Below, piece by piece: positions 56,298 through 64,000 of a stretch of 64,000 nt of DNA. Below the pieces are notes generated by a model, which worked only from the letters and a program-made list of their open reading frames with translations, was not told where the DNA came from and did no database searches. The stretch is from the NCBI GenBank assembly GCA_947572385.1, contig CANPBX010000003.1, positions 30,219-94,218 of the forward strand. Reading direction: 5' to 3'. The DNA is from an uncultured Clostridia bacterium. GTDB lineage: Bacteria > Bacillota > Clostridia > Oscillospirales > Acutalibacteraceae. Position 1 is the stretch's first letter. Each line of letters opens with the position of its first letter. Position numbers and translations under genes: made by a program.

Positions 56298-57458
56298 CTA
56301 TGCCAGCTCTCTTTTCCTCTTACGCCTTTTATAAACGATTATGGCGATATATACCCCCAGGAACCCCAGGATTATCGCCACCAGCACCGCCGACTCACCC
56401 GGGCCGCCCATCTTCACTTCGGCCCAGAGCTGGTCCACCTGCTTCGAGGTCTCCCCCGGCAGGTTCACAAAGATCTGCGTGCGGGCTATGGTCTCCGCAT
56501 CCGGGTAGTGCAGGGGGCTCTCAGCCACCTCCGGGTCCAGATACTCCCGGGCCGCCGTCTCAGGCGTGGAGTAGCCCACATAGTCCATATTGGCCCCGGA
56601 TATCTCAGGCTCACACAGGAAGTTGATGTACTCCTCAGCCTCCCGCTTATGGCTGGCGGTCTTTGGCACGCACATTGCGTCCACAAAGAAGTTTGTCCCC
56701 TCCTTTGGCACGGCGAAGTCTATGTCCTCTGAGTTGTCCACCAAAATTGCCGCGTCCCCGGCATAATAGGGCGCTATCCACGCCTCGCCGCTCTCCATCT
56801 TGTCAAAGATTTGGTCCATAACATAGGCCTGCACCAGGGGCTTCTGGGCCTTGAGAAGGTCCGCCGCCGCCCGCCACTCCTCAGGGTCCGTGGTGTTCAC
56901 GTCCTGGCCCAGCAGGAACTGGGCTATGGCAAAGCTGTCCCGGGGATTGTCAAACATGAGTATCTTCCCGGCGTATTCATCGTTCCACAGGCTCTCCCAG
57001 CTGGTGACCTCGTCAATATACCGGGTATTATAGAACACCCCCACCACGCCCCAGGTGTACGGCACAGAGTATTTCTCCTCAGGGTCATACCCCGGGCTCC
57101 TGAACTGCTCGTCAATATACTGATAGTTCGGGATATTCTCATAGTCCAGCGGAAGCAGCAATCCCTCGTCAATCAGCCTTGACACCATATAGTCCGAGGG
57201 CACTATCACGTCATAATCCGCGCCCCCGCCCACCAGCTTGGAGTACAAAGACTCGTTGCTGTCAAAGGTAGTATAGTTCACCTTGATTCCTGTGCGCCTG
57301 GTAAACTCAGCGTTTATATCCATCGAGCCGTCCGTGCCGTTGGCGATGTACTCCCCCCAGCTGTATACATTTATAGTCACATCCGGGTCGTATTCAGCAG
57401 CCGCGGCCCCAGGCGCCAGCAGGAGCATAGCCAGCAGTAAAGCAAAAATCCTTTTCAC
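56298..57458 (-). CDS. potD: Spermidine/putrescine-binding protein with C-terminal membrane anchor
   Basis: Substrate-binding protein of the polyamine ABC importer, 386 residues. The N-terminus is a Sec signal (MKRIFALLLAMLLLAPGAAAAE) with no lipobox cysteine; the mature part begins VTINVYSWGEYIANG and contains DYDVIVPSDYMVSRL and YSVPYTWGVVGVFYN, standard for PotD. At the C-terminus a hydrophobic helix (about 355-375) is followed by YKRRKRKRELA, so the protein is anchored there instead of by a lipid. It overlaps potC by 4 bases and is last in the operon. Confidence 0.92.
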   Translation of the reverse strand: MKRIFALLLAMLLLAPGAAAAEYDPDVTINVYSWGEYIANGTDGSMDINAEFTRRTGIKVNYTTFDSNESLYSKLVGGGADYDVIVPSDYMVSRLIDEGLLLPLDYENIPNYQYIDEQFRSPGYDPEEKYSVPYTWGVVGVFYNTRYIDEVTSWESLWNDEYAGKILMFDNPRDSFAIAQFLLGQDVNTTDPEEWRAAADLLKAQKPLVQAYVMDQIFDKMESGEAWIAPYYAGDAAILVDNSEDIDFAVPKEGTNFFVDAMCVPKTASHKREAEEYINFLCEPEISGANMDYVGYSTPETAAREYLDPEVAESPLHYPDAETIARTQIFVNLPGETSKQVDQLWAEVKMGGPGESAVLVAIILGFLGVYIAIIVYKRRKRKRELA

Positions 57459-58270
57459 CCCTGCCCGCCCCCTTTCCCGGCCCGCTCCCCGCTGTTTGAG
57501 GAGCGCACGTTCACAATAATAAGCAGCACCATCACCGCCGCGAACATCACTGTGGAGAGGGCGTTTATCTCCGGGCTGACCCGCTTTCGGGTCATGGAGT
57601 AGATGTAGATCGGCAGCGTCTGGGTAGTCCCGCTGGTGAAATAGCTGATCACAAAGTCGTCTATAGACAGGGTGAAGGCCATGATCATCCCGGTGACTAT
57701 CCCCGGCATTATCTCCGGCAGCACCACCTTAAAGAAAGCCTTTACCGGCGGGCACCCTAAATCCTGGGCCGCCTCATACAGCGCCGGGTCCATCTGCCTG
57801 AGCTTTGGCAAAACCTGGAGTATCACATAGGGCAGGCAGAAGGTGATATGGGCCGCGATTATAGAGCCCATCCCCAGGCTCCGCCCCCCGAACACCCCCA
57901 CCGCGAACACGAACAGCAGCATCATGGACACGCCTGTGACTATCTCCGGGTTCACCATTGGGAAGTTGGTGATGTTCATCATTATGCGCTTTGGCAGCCG
58001 TTTCATGGAATTTATGCCGATGGCCGCCATGGTCCCCAGCACCGTTGAAGCCGCAGCCGCAGCCACGGCTATTATCAGCGTGTTCCTGAGTGCCTCCAGT
58101 ATCAGCCTGTCCTCAAAAAGCTTCTCATACCATTTCAGGGAGAAACCGCTGAACACCGTCCGGCTGGCGGTCTCGGTATCGTTAAAGGAGAACACTATCA
58201 GCACCAAAATAGGCGCGTATAGGAACAGGAATATCAAGAAGGTGTAAAGCCTGCCTACTGTACGGCTCAT
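57455..58270 (-). CDS. potC: Polyamine ABC transporter permease PotC
   Basis: 271-residue permease with six transmembrane helices and the EAA loop YEAAQDLGCPPVKAFFKVVLPEIMPGI, which docks PotA. LYAPILVLIVFSFND near the N-terminus is typical of PotC. Overlaps potB and potD by ATGA junctions. Confidence 0.94.
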   Translation of the reverse strand: MSRTVGRLYTFLIFLFLYAPILVLIVFSFNDTETASRTVFSGFSLKWYEKLFEDRLILEALRNTLIIAVAAAAASTVLGTMAAIGINSMKRLPKRIMMNITNFPMVNPEIVTGVSMMLLFVFAVGVFGGRSLGMGSIIAAHITFCLPYVILQVLPKLRQMDPALYEAAQDLGCPPVKAFFKVVLPEIMPGIVTGMIMAFTLSIDDFVISYFTSGTTQTLPIYIYSMTRKRVSPEINALSTVMFAAVMVLLIIVNVRSSNSGERAGKGGGQG

Positions 58271-59100
58271 AGCATTATACCCCCTTTCCCGTTGTCCTCC
58301 CCATCGTCAAACTGGTTCATAATGCCCATGCAGATAAGGATCATCACCATCAGCACCAGTGAGATGGCTGAGCCCAGGTTGGGGTTATAGGCGCTGCCCA
58401 GAAACTGCATATCTATAAGGTCGCCTATAAGCAGGTTACCCCCGCCGCCCAGCATTTTTGAGATAATAAAGGTGGAGACCGCTGGCACAAACACCATTGT
58501 CACCCCGCTTATCACCCCGGGCATACTCATAGGCACCACCACTTTCAGGAACACCTTGCTGTCGCTGGCCCCCAGATCCTCCGCAGCCTCTATCACGCTC
58601 TGGTCTATCTTCGTCAGCACACTGTAGAGTGGAAGCACCATATACGGTATATAGTTGTATACCATCCCCAGCACTACAGCACCCGCAGTGTTTATCATAT
58701 GCACCTTGGGCAGCCCCACAGCATTCAGCGCCGCGTTTATCAGCCCATTATCCTCAAGCAGGGTCATCCACGCATAGGTCCTGAGGAGGAAATTCATCCA
58801 CATGGGCAGCATCACCAGCATCACCATGACGCTCTGGCGCTTCGCAGGGAGCTTTGCGATTATGTACGCCAGCGGGTACCCCAGCACCAGGCATATAGCC
58901 GTCGCCACCGCCCCCAGCCATATGGAGCGCAGGAACACGTTTGAATACTGCCCCACGCTGAGTATATTCTCAAGTGTAAAGCTTCCCTGCTTGTCAGTAA
59001 AGGCGAAGTACGCCACGAGCACCATGGGCAGCACTATAAATATGGTCATCCACACAGTATATGGGGCCGACAGCAGCCTGGAGTTAGTCTTCATCCCCAA
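58267..59100 (-). CDS. potB: Polyamine ABC transporter permease PotB
   Basis: 277-residue partner permease with six transmembrane helices; EAA loop EAAEDLGASDSKVFLKVVVPMSMPG. Its start lies 17 bases inside the potA coding region, so the genes are translationally coupled. Confidence 0.94.
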   Translation of the reverse strand: MGMKTNSRLLSAPYTVWMTIFIVLPMVLVAYFAFTDKQGSFTLENILSVGQYSNVFLRSIWLGAVATAICLVLGYPLAYIIAKLPAKRQSVMVMLVMLPMWMNFLLRTYAWMTLLEDNGLINAALNAVGLPKVHMINTAGAVVLGMVYNYIPYMVLPLYSVLTKIDQSVIEAAEDLGASDSKVFLKVVVPMSMPGVISGVTMVFVPAVSTFIISKMLGGGGNLLIGDLIDMQFLGSAYNPNLGSAISLVLMVMILICMGIMNQFDDGEDNGKGGIML

Positions 59101-60235
59101 TCACCTCCTGCTGCGCCTCCTCGGTGGCGATGATATCCTCCTCCATCTCGTCGGAGAAGGTGCTGTAGTCGCCGAACATGCCGGAGTATTCCGATTTCCC
59201 CATAACATGTATATCGTCCGGCGTCAGCGAAAGGCCTATCCGGTCCCCCACGGCCCTGTAGTCCGTGGACTGTATCATCCACTTAAACCCCGCCACGTCC
59301 ACGATTATCTCGTAATGCACCCCCTTAAAGGTGACATTTGTGACCTCACCGGTGATATGGGTGGAGTCCGGCGCAACTACGTCGATGTCCTCAGGGCGTA
59401 TTACCACATCCACCGGGGTGTTGTTTCCGAAGCCCTTATCAAGGCACCTGAACTTATGCCCGGCAAACCTGACCTCAAAATCCTCCAGCATCAGGCCATC
59501 GAGGATGTTTGACTCGCCGATAAAGTCCGCAACAAAGGCGTTTTCAGGCTCATTATAGATGTCCGTAGGCGTGCCGATCTGCTGGATATTCCCCCCGTCC
59601 ATCACGACCACCCGGTCGGACATTGACAGCGCCTCCTCCTGGTCGTGGGTAACGAAGACAAAGGTTATCCCCGTCTGCTGCTGAATCTTCTTCAGCTCCA
59701 CCTGCATATCCTTGCGGAGCTTCAAATCCAGCGCCGACAAGGGCTCGTCCAGCAGCAGGACCTTCGGCTCGTTTGCCAGGGCCCTTGCCATTGCCACCCG
59801 CTGCTGCTGCCCGCCGGAGAGCTGTCCAATACCCCTATGGGCGTAGCCCGAGAGGTTCACCATTGAAAGCATCTGGTGTACGGTCTCCTTCACCTCACGC
59901 TCACTCTTGCCCTTCAGCCTCATGCCGAAGGCTATGTTGTCATAGACATTCAGGTGGGGGAACAGGGCGTACTTCTGGAAGATGGTGTTCACCTCCCGCT
60001 TATGGGGCGGCAGGGCTGTGATGTTTCCGCCATAAAAAAAGACATCCCCCGCGTCCGGCTTAATAAAGCCGCCGATGGTCCTGAGCACGGTGGTCTTGCC
60101 GCAGCCGGAGGGTCCCAGCAGGGTCAGGAACTCGCCGTCGTGGATGTCAAGGCAAAAGCTTGACAGCACCTGCTCGCCGTCGTAGGAAACGGTGATGTCT
60201 TTAAGCGAAATGATAGTGCTGTTTGGATCGTTCAT
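59084..60235 (-). CDS. potA: Polyamine ABC transporter ATPase PotA
   Basis: 383-residue ATPase that powers polyamine uptake. Walker A GPSGCGKTT, signature LSGGQQQRVAMARAL, Walker B VLLLDEPLSALD, switch histidine FVTHDQEEA; the C-terminal TOBE domain (about 290-360) is present. First gene of potABCD, AAGGGG 11 bases before the ATG, behind a leader of about 200 bases. Confidence 0.95.
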   Translation of the reverse strand: MNDPNSTIISLKDITVSYDGEQVLSSFCLDIHDGEFLTLLGPSGCGKTTVLRTIGGFIKPDAGDVFFYGGNITALPPHKREVNTIFQKYALFPHLNVYDNIAFGMRLKGKSEREVKETVHQMLSMVNLSGYAHRGIGQLSGGQQQRVAMARALANEPKVLLLDEPLSALDLKLRKDMQVELKKIQQQTGITFVFVTHDQEEALSMSDRVVVMDGGNIQQIGTPTDIYNEPENAFVADFIGESNILDGLMLEDFEVRFAGHKFRCLDKGFGNNTPVDVVIRPEDIDVVAPDSTHITGEVTNVTFKGVHYEIIVDVAGFKWMIQSTDYRAVGDRIGLSLTPDDIHVMGKSEYSGMFGDYSTFSDEMEEDIIATEEAQQEVIGDED

Positions 60236-60445
60236 CTTGGGTGCATCCCCTTTGCGAAAAAATTAGTTGCGTGTCTTTCGTTATTCACAACATAACCCAG
60301 CCCGGACGGTCACCCGCTGCCTCCCGCAAAGGATTTTAGGTCCTCCCCATATCCGGGGCAGGCCGGAGCAGCGTAAACCGGGCCGCTTTTATAGCCGTGA
60401 CCTCCTGAACGCACGGCCGTTTTCAGATGCAAACGCAATATCCTT
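60236..60445 (-). promoter_or_regulatory. Long structured leader of potABCD, candidate riboregulator
   Basis: Between the promoter (60446-60474) and the potA start lie about 205 untranslated bases with several potential hairpins: GCCGTG...CACGGC, whose loop exposes AGGAGG (about 60388-60411), a CCCC...GGGG pair, and GTTAT...ATAAC near the start. I could not match it to a riboswitch class I know. A polyamine- or translation-responsive leader is inference. No terminator with a clean T run is evident. Confidence 0.45.
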
Positions 60446-60474
60446 ACTATACGAAAAAACAGGCATTTTGTCAA
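60446..60474 (-). promoter_or_regulatory. Promoter of potABCD
   Basis: TTGACA (60469-60474) and TATAGT (60446-60451) on the minus strand, 17-base spacer. Confidence 0.72.
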
Positions 60475-60480
60475 GACTTA

Positions 60481-60540
60481 TTTTTGCAGGGGACTCCCCT
60501 GCAAAAAAACCAAAAATCGGACCGGCAGTTACGCCGGCCC
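60481..60540 (-). terminator. Tandem terminators after the 116-residue membrane protein gene
   Basis: Reading the minus strand, GGGCCGGC / GCCGGTCC with ATTTTTGGTTTTTT comes first (60503-60540), then the perfect TTTTTGCAGGGG - act - CCCCTGCAAAAA hairpin (60481-60508). The second also insulates the pot promoter. Confidence 0.8.
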
Positions 60541-60573
60541 AATTCGAGGTAAAATATGAAAGGACGAAAACCC

Positions 60574-60924
60574 TTATACGCGAAGTTTTAGTGCCTCAGA
60601 CACCGCCCGCCTAGGCCTTGAGCGCCTGCGCTCCTGTGCCCGCTGGCTGGTGCGCCTGGCCTTTGCTATCATCAGCCAGCCCGCCGCAGGTATGAGAAGG
60701 ATAAAGACAAAGCCCCCCATGCTTGCGATGAACGGTATCCCCTGCTGGCCTGTAGCCGGCGCGGAGAGCTCCTGTGTCTGCTGCTGGCTGTGCAGCTCCT
60801 CTATGTACTTGTCGGCGGCAGCCTGGGGGCTGTCCTGGGTCATAGCGCTCAGTACAGCTATCAAAGCCAGCGTCCCTGCCAGCACCAAGAGAAACGATAT
60901 CAGAAACCTTGCCTTCTTACCCAT
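60574..60924 (-). CDS. Small membrane protein of unknown function
   Basis: 116 residues with an N-terminal hydrophobic segment (about 4-24, signal anchor), a polar Gln/Ala/Ser-rich middle (YIEELHSQQQTQEL), a second transmembrane helix (about 62-84) and a very basic tail (RRTSQRAQERRRSRPRR). Both ends therefore face the cytoplasm. ATG at 60924 with GGGAGG 5 bases upstream; the longer frame from 60942 includes that site. No family recognised. Followed by two terminators. Confidence 0.65.
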   Translation of the reverse strand: MGKKARFLISFLLVLAGTLALIAVLSAMTQDSPQAAADKYIEELHSQQQTQELSAPATGQQGIPFIASMGGFVFILLIPAAGWLMIAKARRTSQRAQERRRSRPRRAVSEALKLRV

Positions 60925-61173
60925 ATTATGTCCTCCCGCCATCCTTTTGACAGCCCGATTATGTCTATTGAAAATTACATTTTAATCTCAAGTGTTACAA
61001 TTTGGTTACATTATAGCTCCATTTTTCTGAAAAAGCAAGTGTTATTTGAAAGATTCACAATTTGTTCACAACTAAGGTAAAAGAAAGCAGGCCGGATGTG
61101 TTTGACTTCCGACCTGCTACTATATACAGTATACCTTGCCTGCTGGCCTATCTTACTTCAACGGGAGTTGAAT

Positions 61174-61554
61174 TTACTTCAACTCCACCTCAGCGCCAGC
61201 CTCGGTCAGCTTGGTCTTCAGGGCCTCGGCATCGTCCTTGGAGATGCCCTCCTTAACAGCCTTGGGAGCGCCGTCAACCAGCTCCTTGGCCTCCTTCAGG
61301 CCCAGACCGGTGGCCTCCTTGACGACCTTGATGACGTTGATCTTGTTTGCGCCGGGGGCCTTCAAGATAACGTCAAACTCAGTCTTCTCCTCAGCAGCGG
61401 GAGCGTCGCCGGCAGGGGCGGCAGCCACGGCAACAGCGGCGGGAGCGGCAGCGGACACGCCGAACTCCTCCTCCAGGGCCTTTACCAGCTCGGAAAGCTC
61501 CAGAACAGTAAGAGCCTTTACTTCTTCGATCAGGTTTGTTACTTTCTCAGACAT
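61174..61554 (-). CDS. rplL: 50S ribosomal protein L7/L12
   Basis: 126-residue stalk protein that recruits translation GTPases. N-terminal dimerisation domain [21 protein letters not shown], Ala/Pro-rich hinge, and C-terminal domain [10 protein letters not shown]...[23 protein letters not shown] at 61554 with GGAGG 8 bases upstream. Co-transcribed with rplJ. Confidence 0.98.
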   Translation of the reverse strand: MSEKVTNLIEEVKALTVLELSELVKALEEEFGVSAAAPAAVAVAAAPAGDAPAAEEKTEFDVILKAPGANKINVIKVVKEATGLGLKEAKELVDGAPKAVKEGISKDDAEALKTKLTEAGAEVELK

Positions 61555-61637
61555 TGTGATTTCCTCCAATTTTATAGTTGTTTTCTAGCTATTCATACAA
61601 AAACTTTGCAGCTTTACAAGAAACTCAGGCACAAAAC

Positions 61638-62174
61638 TTATGCACCCTGCTTCTCTGCGATAGCGTTCAGCGCTATCACCAGGCCGCGCATTACGCCGCT
61701 GCACACATTGGCAAAGCCCTGGATGGGCCCGTTCAGGCCGCCAAGCACCTGGGCCACCAGGACCTCCTTGGGAGGCAGCTTTGCAAGCTGGTCGATACCC
61801 TTCGCATCCACCGCGCTGCCGTCGATGAAGCCCGCCTTAACGGCAAACTTCCCTGTGGGATTGGCCTTTACGTAGTCGGCAAAAATCTTGGGGGCCTCGG
61901 TATAGCCCTTGTCGCTGTAGGCAATAGCCGTGGCGCCGTTGAGCACCTCGTCCAGTCCGTCAATACCCGCCTCCTTAAAGGCGCGGGACAGCAGGGTGTT
62001 CTTGACCACCTTGTACTCACAGCCGGCCTCGCGCAGCTGCTTGCGGAGCTTCGTGTCCTTCTCAACGCTGATGCCGGTATAGTCCACCAGCACGCCCACG
62101 TTAGCCGCCTTAAAAGCCTCGCTGAGCTCAGCCACCTGCTGCTTCTTTTGCTCTAAGATCTTCTCGCTGGGCAA
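61638..62174 (-). CDS. rplJ: 50S ribosomal protein L10
   Basis: 178-residue base of the ribosomal stalk that binds L7/L12 dimers. Begins with a TTG codon at 62174 (L-P-S-E-K-I-L-E-Q-K), 8 bases after GGAGG; VGVLVDYTGISVEKDTKLRK and YKVVKNTLLSRAFKEAG are typical. The C-terminal helix binds L12. Controlled by the L10 leader upstream. rplK/rplA are not in the window. Confidence 0.97.
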   Translation of the reverse strand: MPSEKILEQKKQQVAELSEAFKAANVGVLVDYTGISVEKDTKLRKQLREAGCEYKVVKNTLLSRAFKEAGIDGLDEVLNGATAIAYSDKGYTEAPKIFADYVKANPTGKFAVKAGFIDGSAVDAKGIDQLAKLPPKEVLVAQVLGGLNGPIQGFANVCSGVMRGLVIALNAIAEKQGA

Positions 62175-62373
62175 ATTCTTTCACCTCCGTACTCAAAATC
62201 AAATGAAAACGCCTTTCCGGGAAAAGACCGCGGAAAGGCGCAAAACGCTGGATAAACGGCACAGCCCACTGGGCTGTACCCGTGATCAAACGCTCATCTT
62301 TCCTCGGCAGGCCGGAAACATCCGTTTCAGCTCCCGGTATCCCGGGCGCACCTGCTGTCTATGGTCTGACAGC
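62175..62373 (-). ncRNA. L10 ribosomal-protein leader with attenuator
   Basis: The transcript leader of rplJL contains the conserved L10-leader blocks: CAGCTGTCAGACC, ATAGACAGCAGGTGC and, after a stem, CCTGCCGAGGA (62298-62372), the site bound by the L10(L12)4 complex. Further on, CGCCTTTCC / GGAAAGGCG followed by TTTTCATTT (62203-62239) is a terminator that can end transcription early, so excess L10 would shut off the operon. A GGTACAGCCC/GGGCTGTGCC hairpin lies between them. Confidence 0.85.
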
Positions 62374-62379
62374 TGTAAT

Positions 62380-62408
62380 ATTATAGCACATCTTGTGCCG
62401 TGTGTCAA
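62380..62408 (-). promoter_or_regulatory. Promoter of rplJL
   Basis: TTGACA (62403-62408) and TATAAT (62380-62385) with TGC before it on the minus strand, 17-base spacer; consensus. Confidence 0.85.
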
Positions 62409-62460
62409 GCCCCTTTCCCCAAAAAGGAACTGCCGGTCAGACAGAAAAAGCCCGGCACAG

Positions 62461-62486
62461 ACAAAAGAGTTGGCTTTGCCAACTCT
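62461..62486 (-). terminator. Terminator of the tRNA-Pro gene
   Basis: AGAGTTGGC - AAA - GCCAACTCT followed by TTTGT on the minus strand, just after the tRNA 3' end. Confidence 0.8.
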
Positions 62487-62494
62487 CACGCTGC

Positions 62495-62570
62495 TGGTCG
62501 GAGTAGGGAGACTCGAACTCCCGGCCTCAGCATCCCAAATGCCGCGCGCTACCAACTGCGCTATACCCCG
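62495..62570 (-). tRNA. tRNA-Pro (anticodon TGG)
   Basis: 76-base cloverleaf on the minus strand: acceptor CGGGGTA / TACTCCG, D-arm GCGC...GCGC, anticodon arm CGGCA-TTTGGGA-TGCTG with anticodon TGG, T-arm CGGGAG-TTCGAGT-CTCCC, and encoded CCA. Its terminator follows. Confidence 0.95.
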
Positions 62571-62675
62571 GTACTTCACGCCCCCTTCACCGGGGCTTTA
62601 CTATTATATATGATAAAAGCCGGGGTGTCAACCGTGTCCCGCGAAAATTTTAGAAAATACAGAAATATTTCCAGA

Positions 62676-62703
62676 TAAAAACCCCCGGCTCCAAACCGGG
62701 GGT
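62676..62703 (-). terminator. Terminator of leuS
   Basis: ACCCCCGG / CCGGGGGT stem with a 7-base loop followed by TTTTTAT on the minus strand. Confidence 0.88.
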
Positions 62704-62713
62704 CTTATCTCTA

Positions 62714-64000
62714 TTACTTTGTCACAAGGTTTACCAGCTTGCCGGGCACATATATCTCCTTTACTATGTCCTTGCCCGAGATCTCAGCGGCTATCTTCTC
62801 CTCGGCCTTTGCCGCGGCAATAACCTCCTCCTTGCCCATATCCGCGGGCACGTTTATCCTGGAACGGACCTTGCCCTTTATCTGCACTACAATCTCAATC
62901 ATGCTGTCCTTGGTCTTGGCCTCATCATACTTGGGCCAGGCCTGTTCGCAGGCCATGCCCACGCCCAGCTTGCAGGCCTCCCAGACCTCTTCGGTGACAT
63001 GGGGCGCGAAGGGGTTCAGCAGCAGGGTGAACACCCTCAGCTCCTCCCGGGTTATCCCCTTACCGTTCTGGCCTATCTCGTTTATAAGGGCCATAAGGGC
63101 AGCGATAGCGGTGTTGAACTTCAGAGTCTCTATATCCTCGCCCACCTTCTTGATGGCCTTATGGAAGGAGGCCTCAAGCTCCGGGCTGATGCTGTCGCTG
63201 CCGGTAACATTTTCCTGCAGAGCCCAGTATCTGTCCACAAGCCTCCTGCACCCCTTCATGCCCGCCGTGCTCCAGGGGGCGGCCTTCTCAAAGTCCCCTA
63301 TGAACATCTCATAGAGGCGCACAGTGTCCGCGCCCACCTCCTCCACCAGGCCGTCGGGGTTTACCACGTTGTTGAGGGACTTGCTCATCTTGACGATGGG
63401 GTGGTCGGCCATTTCGCCGTACTGCTCCCTAAGGGCTTCCTGGGCCTTCTCACGGCTGCCGTATTCCTCAAGCATTTTCTTCTGCTCAGCCGCCGGCAGG
63501 TTCTGGAAATTATGGGGGTTTAAGCCCAGTATCATGCCGTGGCTGGTGCGCTTGGCATAGGGCTCCGGCGTAGGCGTAACGCCGATATCATAGAGGAACT
63601 TATGCCAGAAGCGGCTGTACAGCAGGTGCAGGGTGGTGTGCTCCATGCCGCCGTTGTACCAGTCCACCGGGGACCAGTATTCAAGGGCCTCCTTAGAGGC
63701 CAGCGCCCCGTCATTGTGCGGGTCCATATACCTCAGGAAGTACCAGGAGGAGCCCGCCCACTGGGGCATTGTATCCGTCTCCCTCTTGGCGGGTCCGCCG
63801 CAGCAGGGACAGGTAGTGTTCACCCACTCGGTCATCTTTGCCAGGGGCGACTCACCTGTGTCCGTGGGCTCATAGCTCTCCACCTGGGGCAGTTTCAACG
63901 GCAGCTCGCTCTCAGGGATGGGCTGCCAGCCGCACTTCTCGCAGTACACCATGGGGATGGGCTCGCCCCAGTACCGCTGGCGGGAGAAGACCCAGTCCCG
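62714..64000 (-). CDS. leuS: Leucyl-tRNA synthetase (C-terminal part, runs off the window)
   Basis: The last 428 or so residues of a class I synthetase of about 800-870; the N-terminal HIGH half lies beyond 64000. The frame is open to the window edge and shows [13 protein letters not shown] before [13 protein letters not shown], as in LeuS. Other marks: [27 protein letters not shown] split across the zinc/editing-to-catalytic junction, [24 protein letters not shown] as [11 protein letters not shown], and the anticodon-binding domain ending [10 protein letters not shown]-like. Single minus-strand unit as far as visible. Confidence 0.96.
   Translation of the reverse strand, partial: RDWVFSRQRYWGEPIPMVYCEKCGWQPIPESELPLKLPQVESYEPTDTGESPLAKMTEWVNTTCPCCGGPAKRETDTMPQWAGSSWYFLRYMDPHNDGALASKEALEYWSPVDWYNGGMEHTTLHLLYSRFWHKFLYDIGVTPTPEPYAKRTSHGMILGLNPHNFQNLPAAEQKKMLEEYGSREKAQEALREQYGEMADHPIVKMSKSLNNVVNPDGLVEEVGADTVRLYEMFIGDFEKAAPWSTAGMKGCRRLVDRYWALQENVTGSDSISPELEASFHKAIKKVGEDIETLKFNTAIAALMALINEIGQNGKGITREELRVFTLLLNPFAPHVTEEVWEACKLGVGMACEQAWPKYDEAKTKDSMIEIVVQIKGKVRSRINVPADMGKEEVIAAAKAEEKIAAEISGKDIVKEIYVPGKLVNLVTK

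Noticed and set aside
60250-60310. 17-codon upstream reading frame from a GTG that ends overlapping the potA start (ATGA)
   Set aside because: The overlap is neat, but the GTG has no good ribosome binding site and the peptide shows no lysine/arginine or polyamine-stalling pattern, so chance is as likely.
1-64000. CRISPR arrays, insertion sequences, prophage genes, integrases, rRNA
   Set aside because: Searched by eye on both strands; no regularly spaced repeats, transposase or integrase motifs, or rRNA segments were seen.

Overview
This window looks like chromosomal DNA from a GC-rich, spore-forming anaerobe of the Clostridia, most likely an Oscillospirales/Ruminococcaceae-type gut organism. 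The reasons are Spo0A, strong AAGGAGG ribosome binding sites, many GTG/TTG starts, an electron-bifurcating-type [FeFe] hydrogenase cluster, indolepyruvate:ferredoxin oxidoreductase, and no phage, insertion sequence or CRISPR signal. The genus assignment is inference. Genes are dense on both strands; almost every transcription unit has a readable sigma-A promoter with a 17-bp spacer and a hairpin terminator.

Layout. 1-4.4 kb: minus-strand operon for oxidative decarboxylation of aryl-pyruvates (acyl-CoA ligase, Dabb protein, iorA, iorB). 4.4-9.1 kb: an AT-rich gap, spo0A, a Ca2+-type P-ATPase and a PAP2 phosphatase. 9.2-13.2 kb: a very large RND exporter with a coiled-coil insertion. 13.3-14.7 kb: hisH-hisF. 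14.7-17.9 kb: a degenerate VanY-like membrane protein, a lone flagellin and a 48-residue small protein. 18-20.7 kb: a TldD/TldE protease pair. 20.7-27.1 kb: glycerophosphodiesterase, FNT channel, MerR regulator, DUF1848 protein, PilZ protein, a membrane protein split by an in-frame amber codon, an LtaS-like enzyme and an 88-residue protein. 27.2-30.5 kb: Gfo/Idh oxidoreductase plus a GH3 glycosidase. 30.6-35.8 kb: ddl-murI-ywiB-argS and an alpha/alpha-toroid-like protein.

35.8-44.3 kb is the largest functional block. A five-gene HndABCD-type bifurcating hydrogenase operon (with an embedded HATPase protein) lies directly downstream of a five-gene module: DRTGG, anti-sigma-like HATPase, a second HydS-like [FeFe]-hydrogenase protein, DRTGG and PHP phosphoesterase. 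The second module has the look of a redox or H2 sensing and signalling system for the first. 44.4-47.5 kb: serC, a type I toxin-like micro-ORF, serA and a MazG-like protein. 47.6-50.5 kb: csoR-copA copper homeostasis, with CopZ fused to the end of CopA. 50.6-54.8 kb: a Cys-rich protein behind a mother-cell-type promoter, MarR plus flavin reductase, a HAD phosphatase, and an aldose epimerase fused to a MazG-like domain. 54.9-60.5 kb: dtd, an acyltransferase and the potABCD polyamine importer with a long leader. 60.6-64 kb: a small membrane protein, rplJ-rplL with an L10 leader, tRNA-Pro, and the 3' part of leuS running off the window end.

Most interesting: the hydrogenase sensor module and the repeats between it and the structural genes; a Spo0A whose receiver domain has lost key phosphorylation-site residues; a VanY-family protein lacking all zinc ligands; the amber-interrupted gene; two unusual fusions (CopA-CopZ with a relict internal start, epimerase-MazG); and a type I toxin-like locus. 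Maturases for the hydrogenase (HydE/F/G) and an RND adaptor are not in the window.
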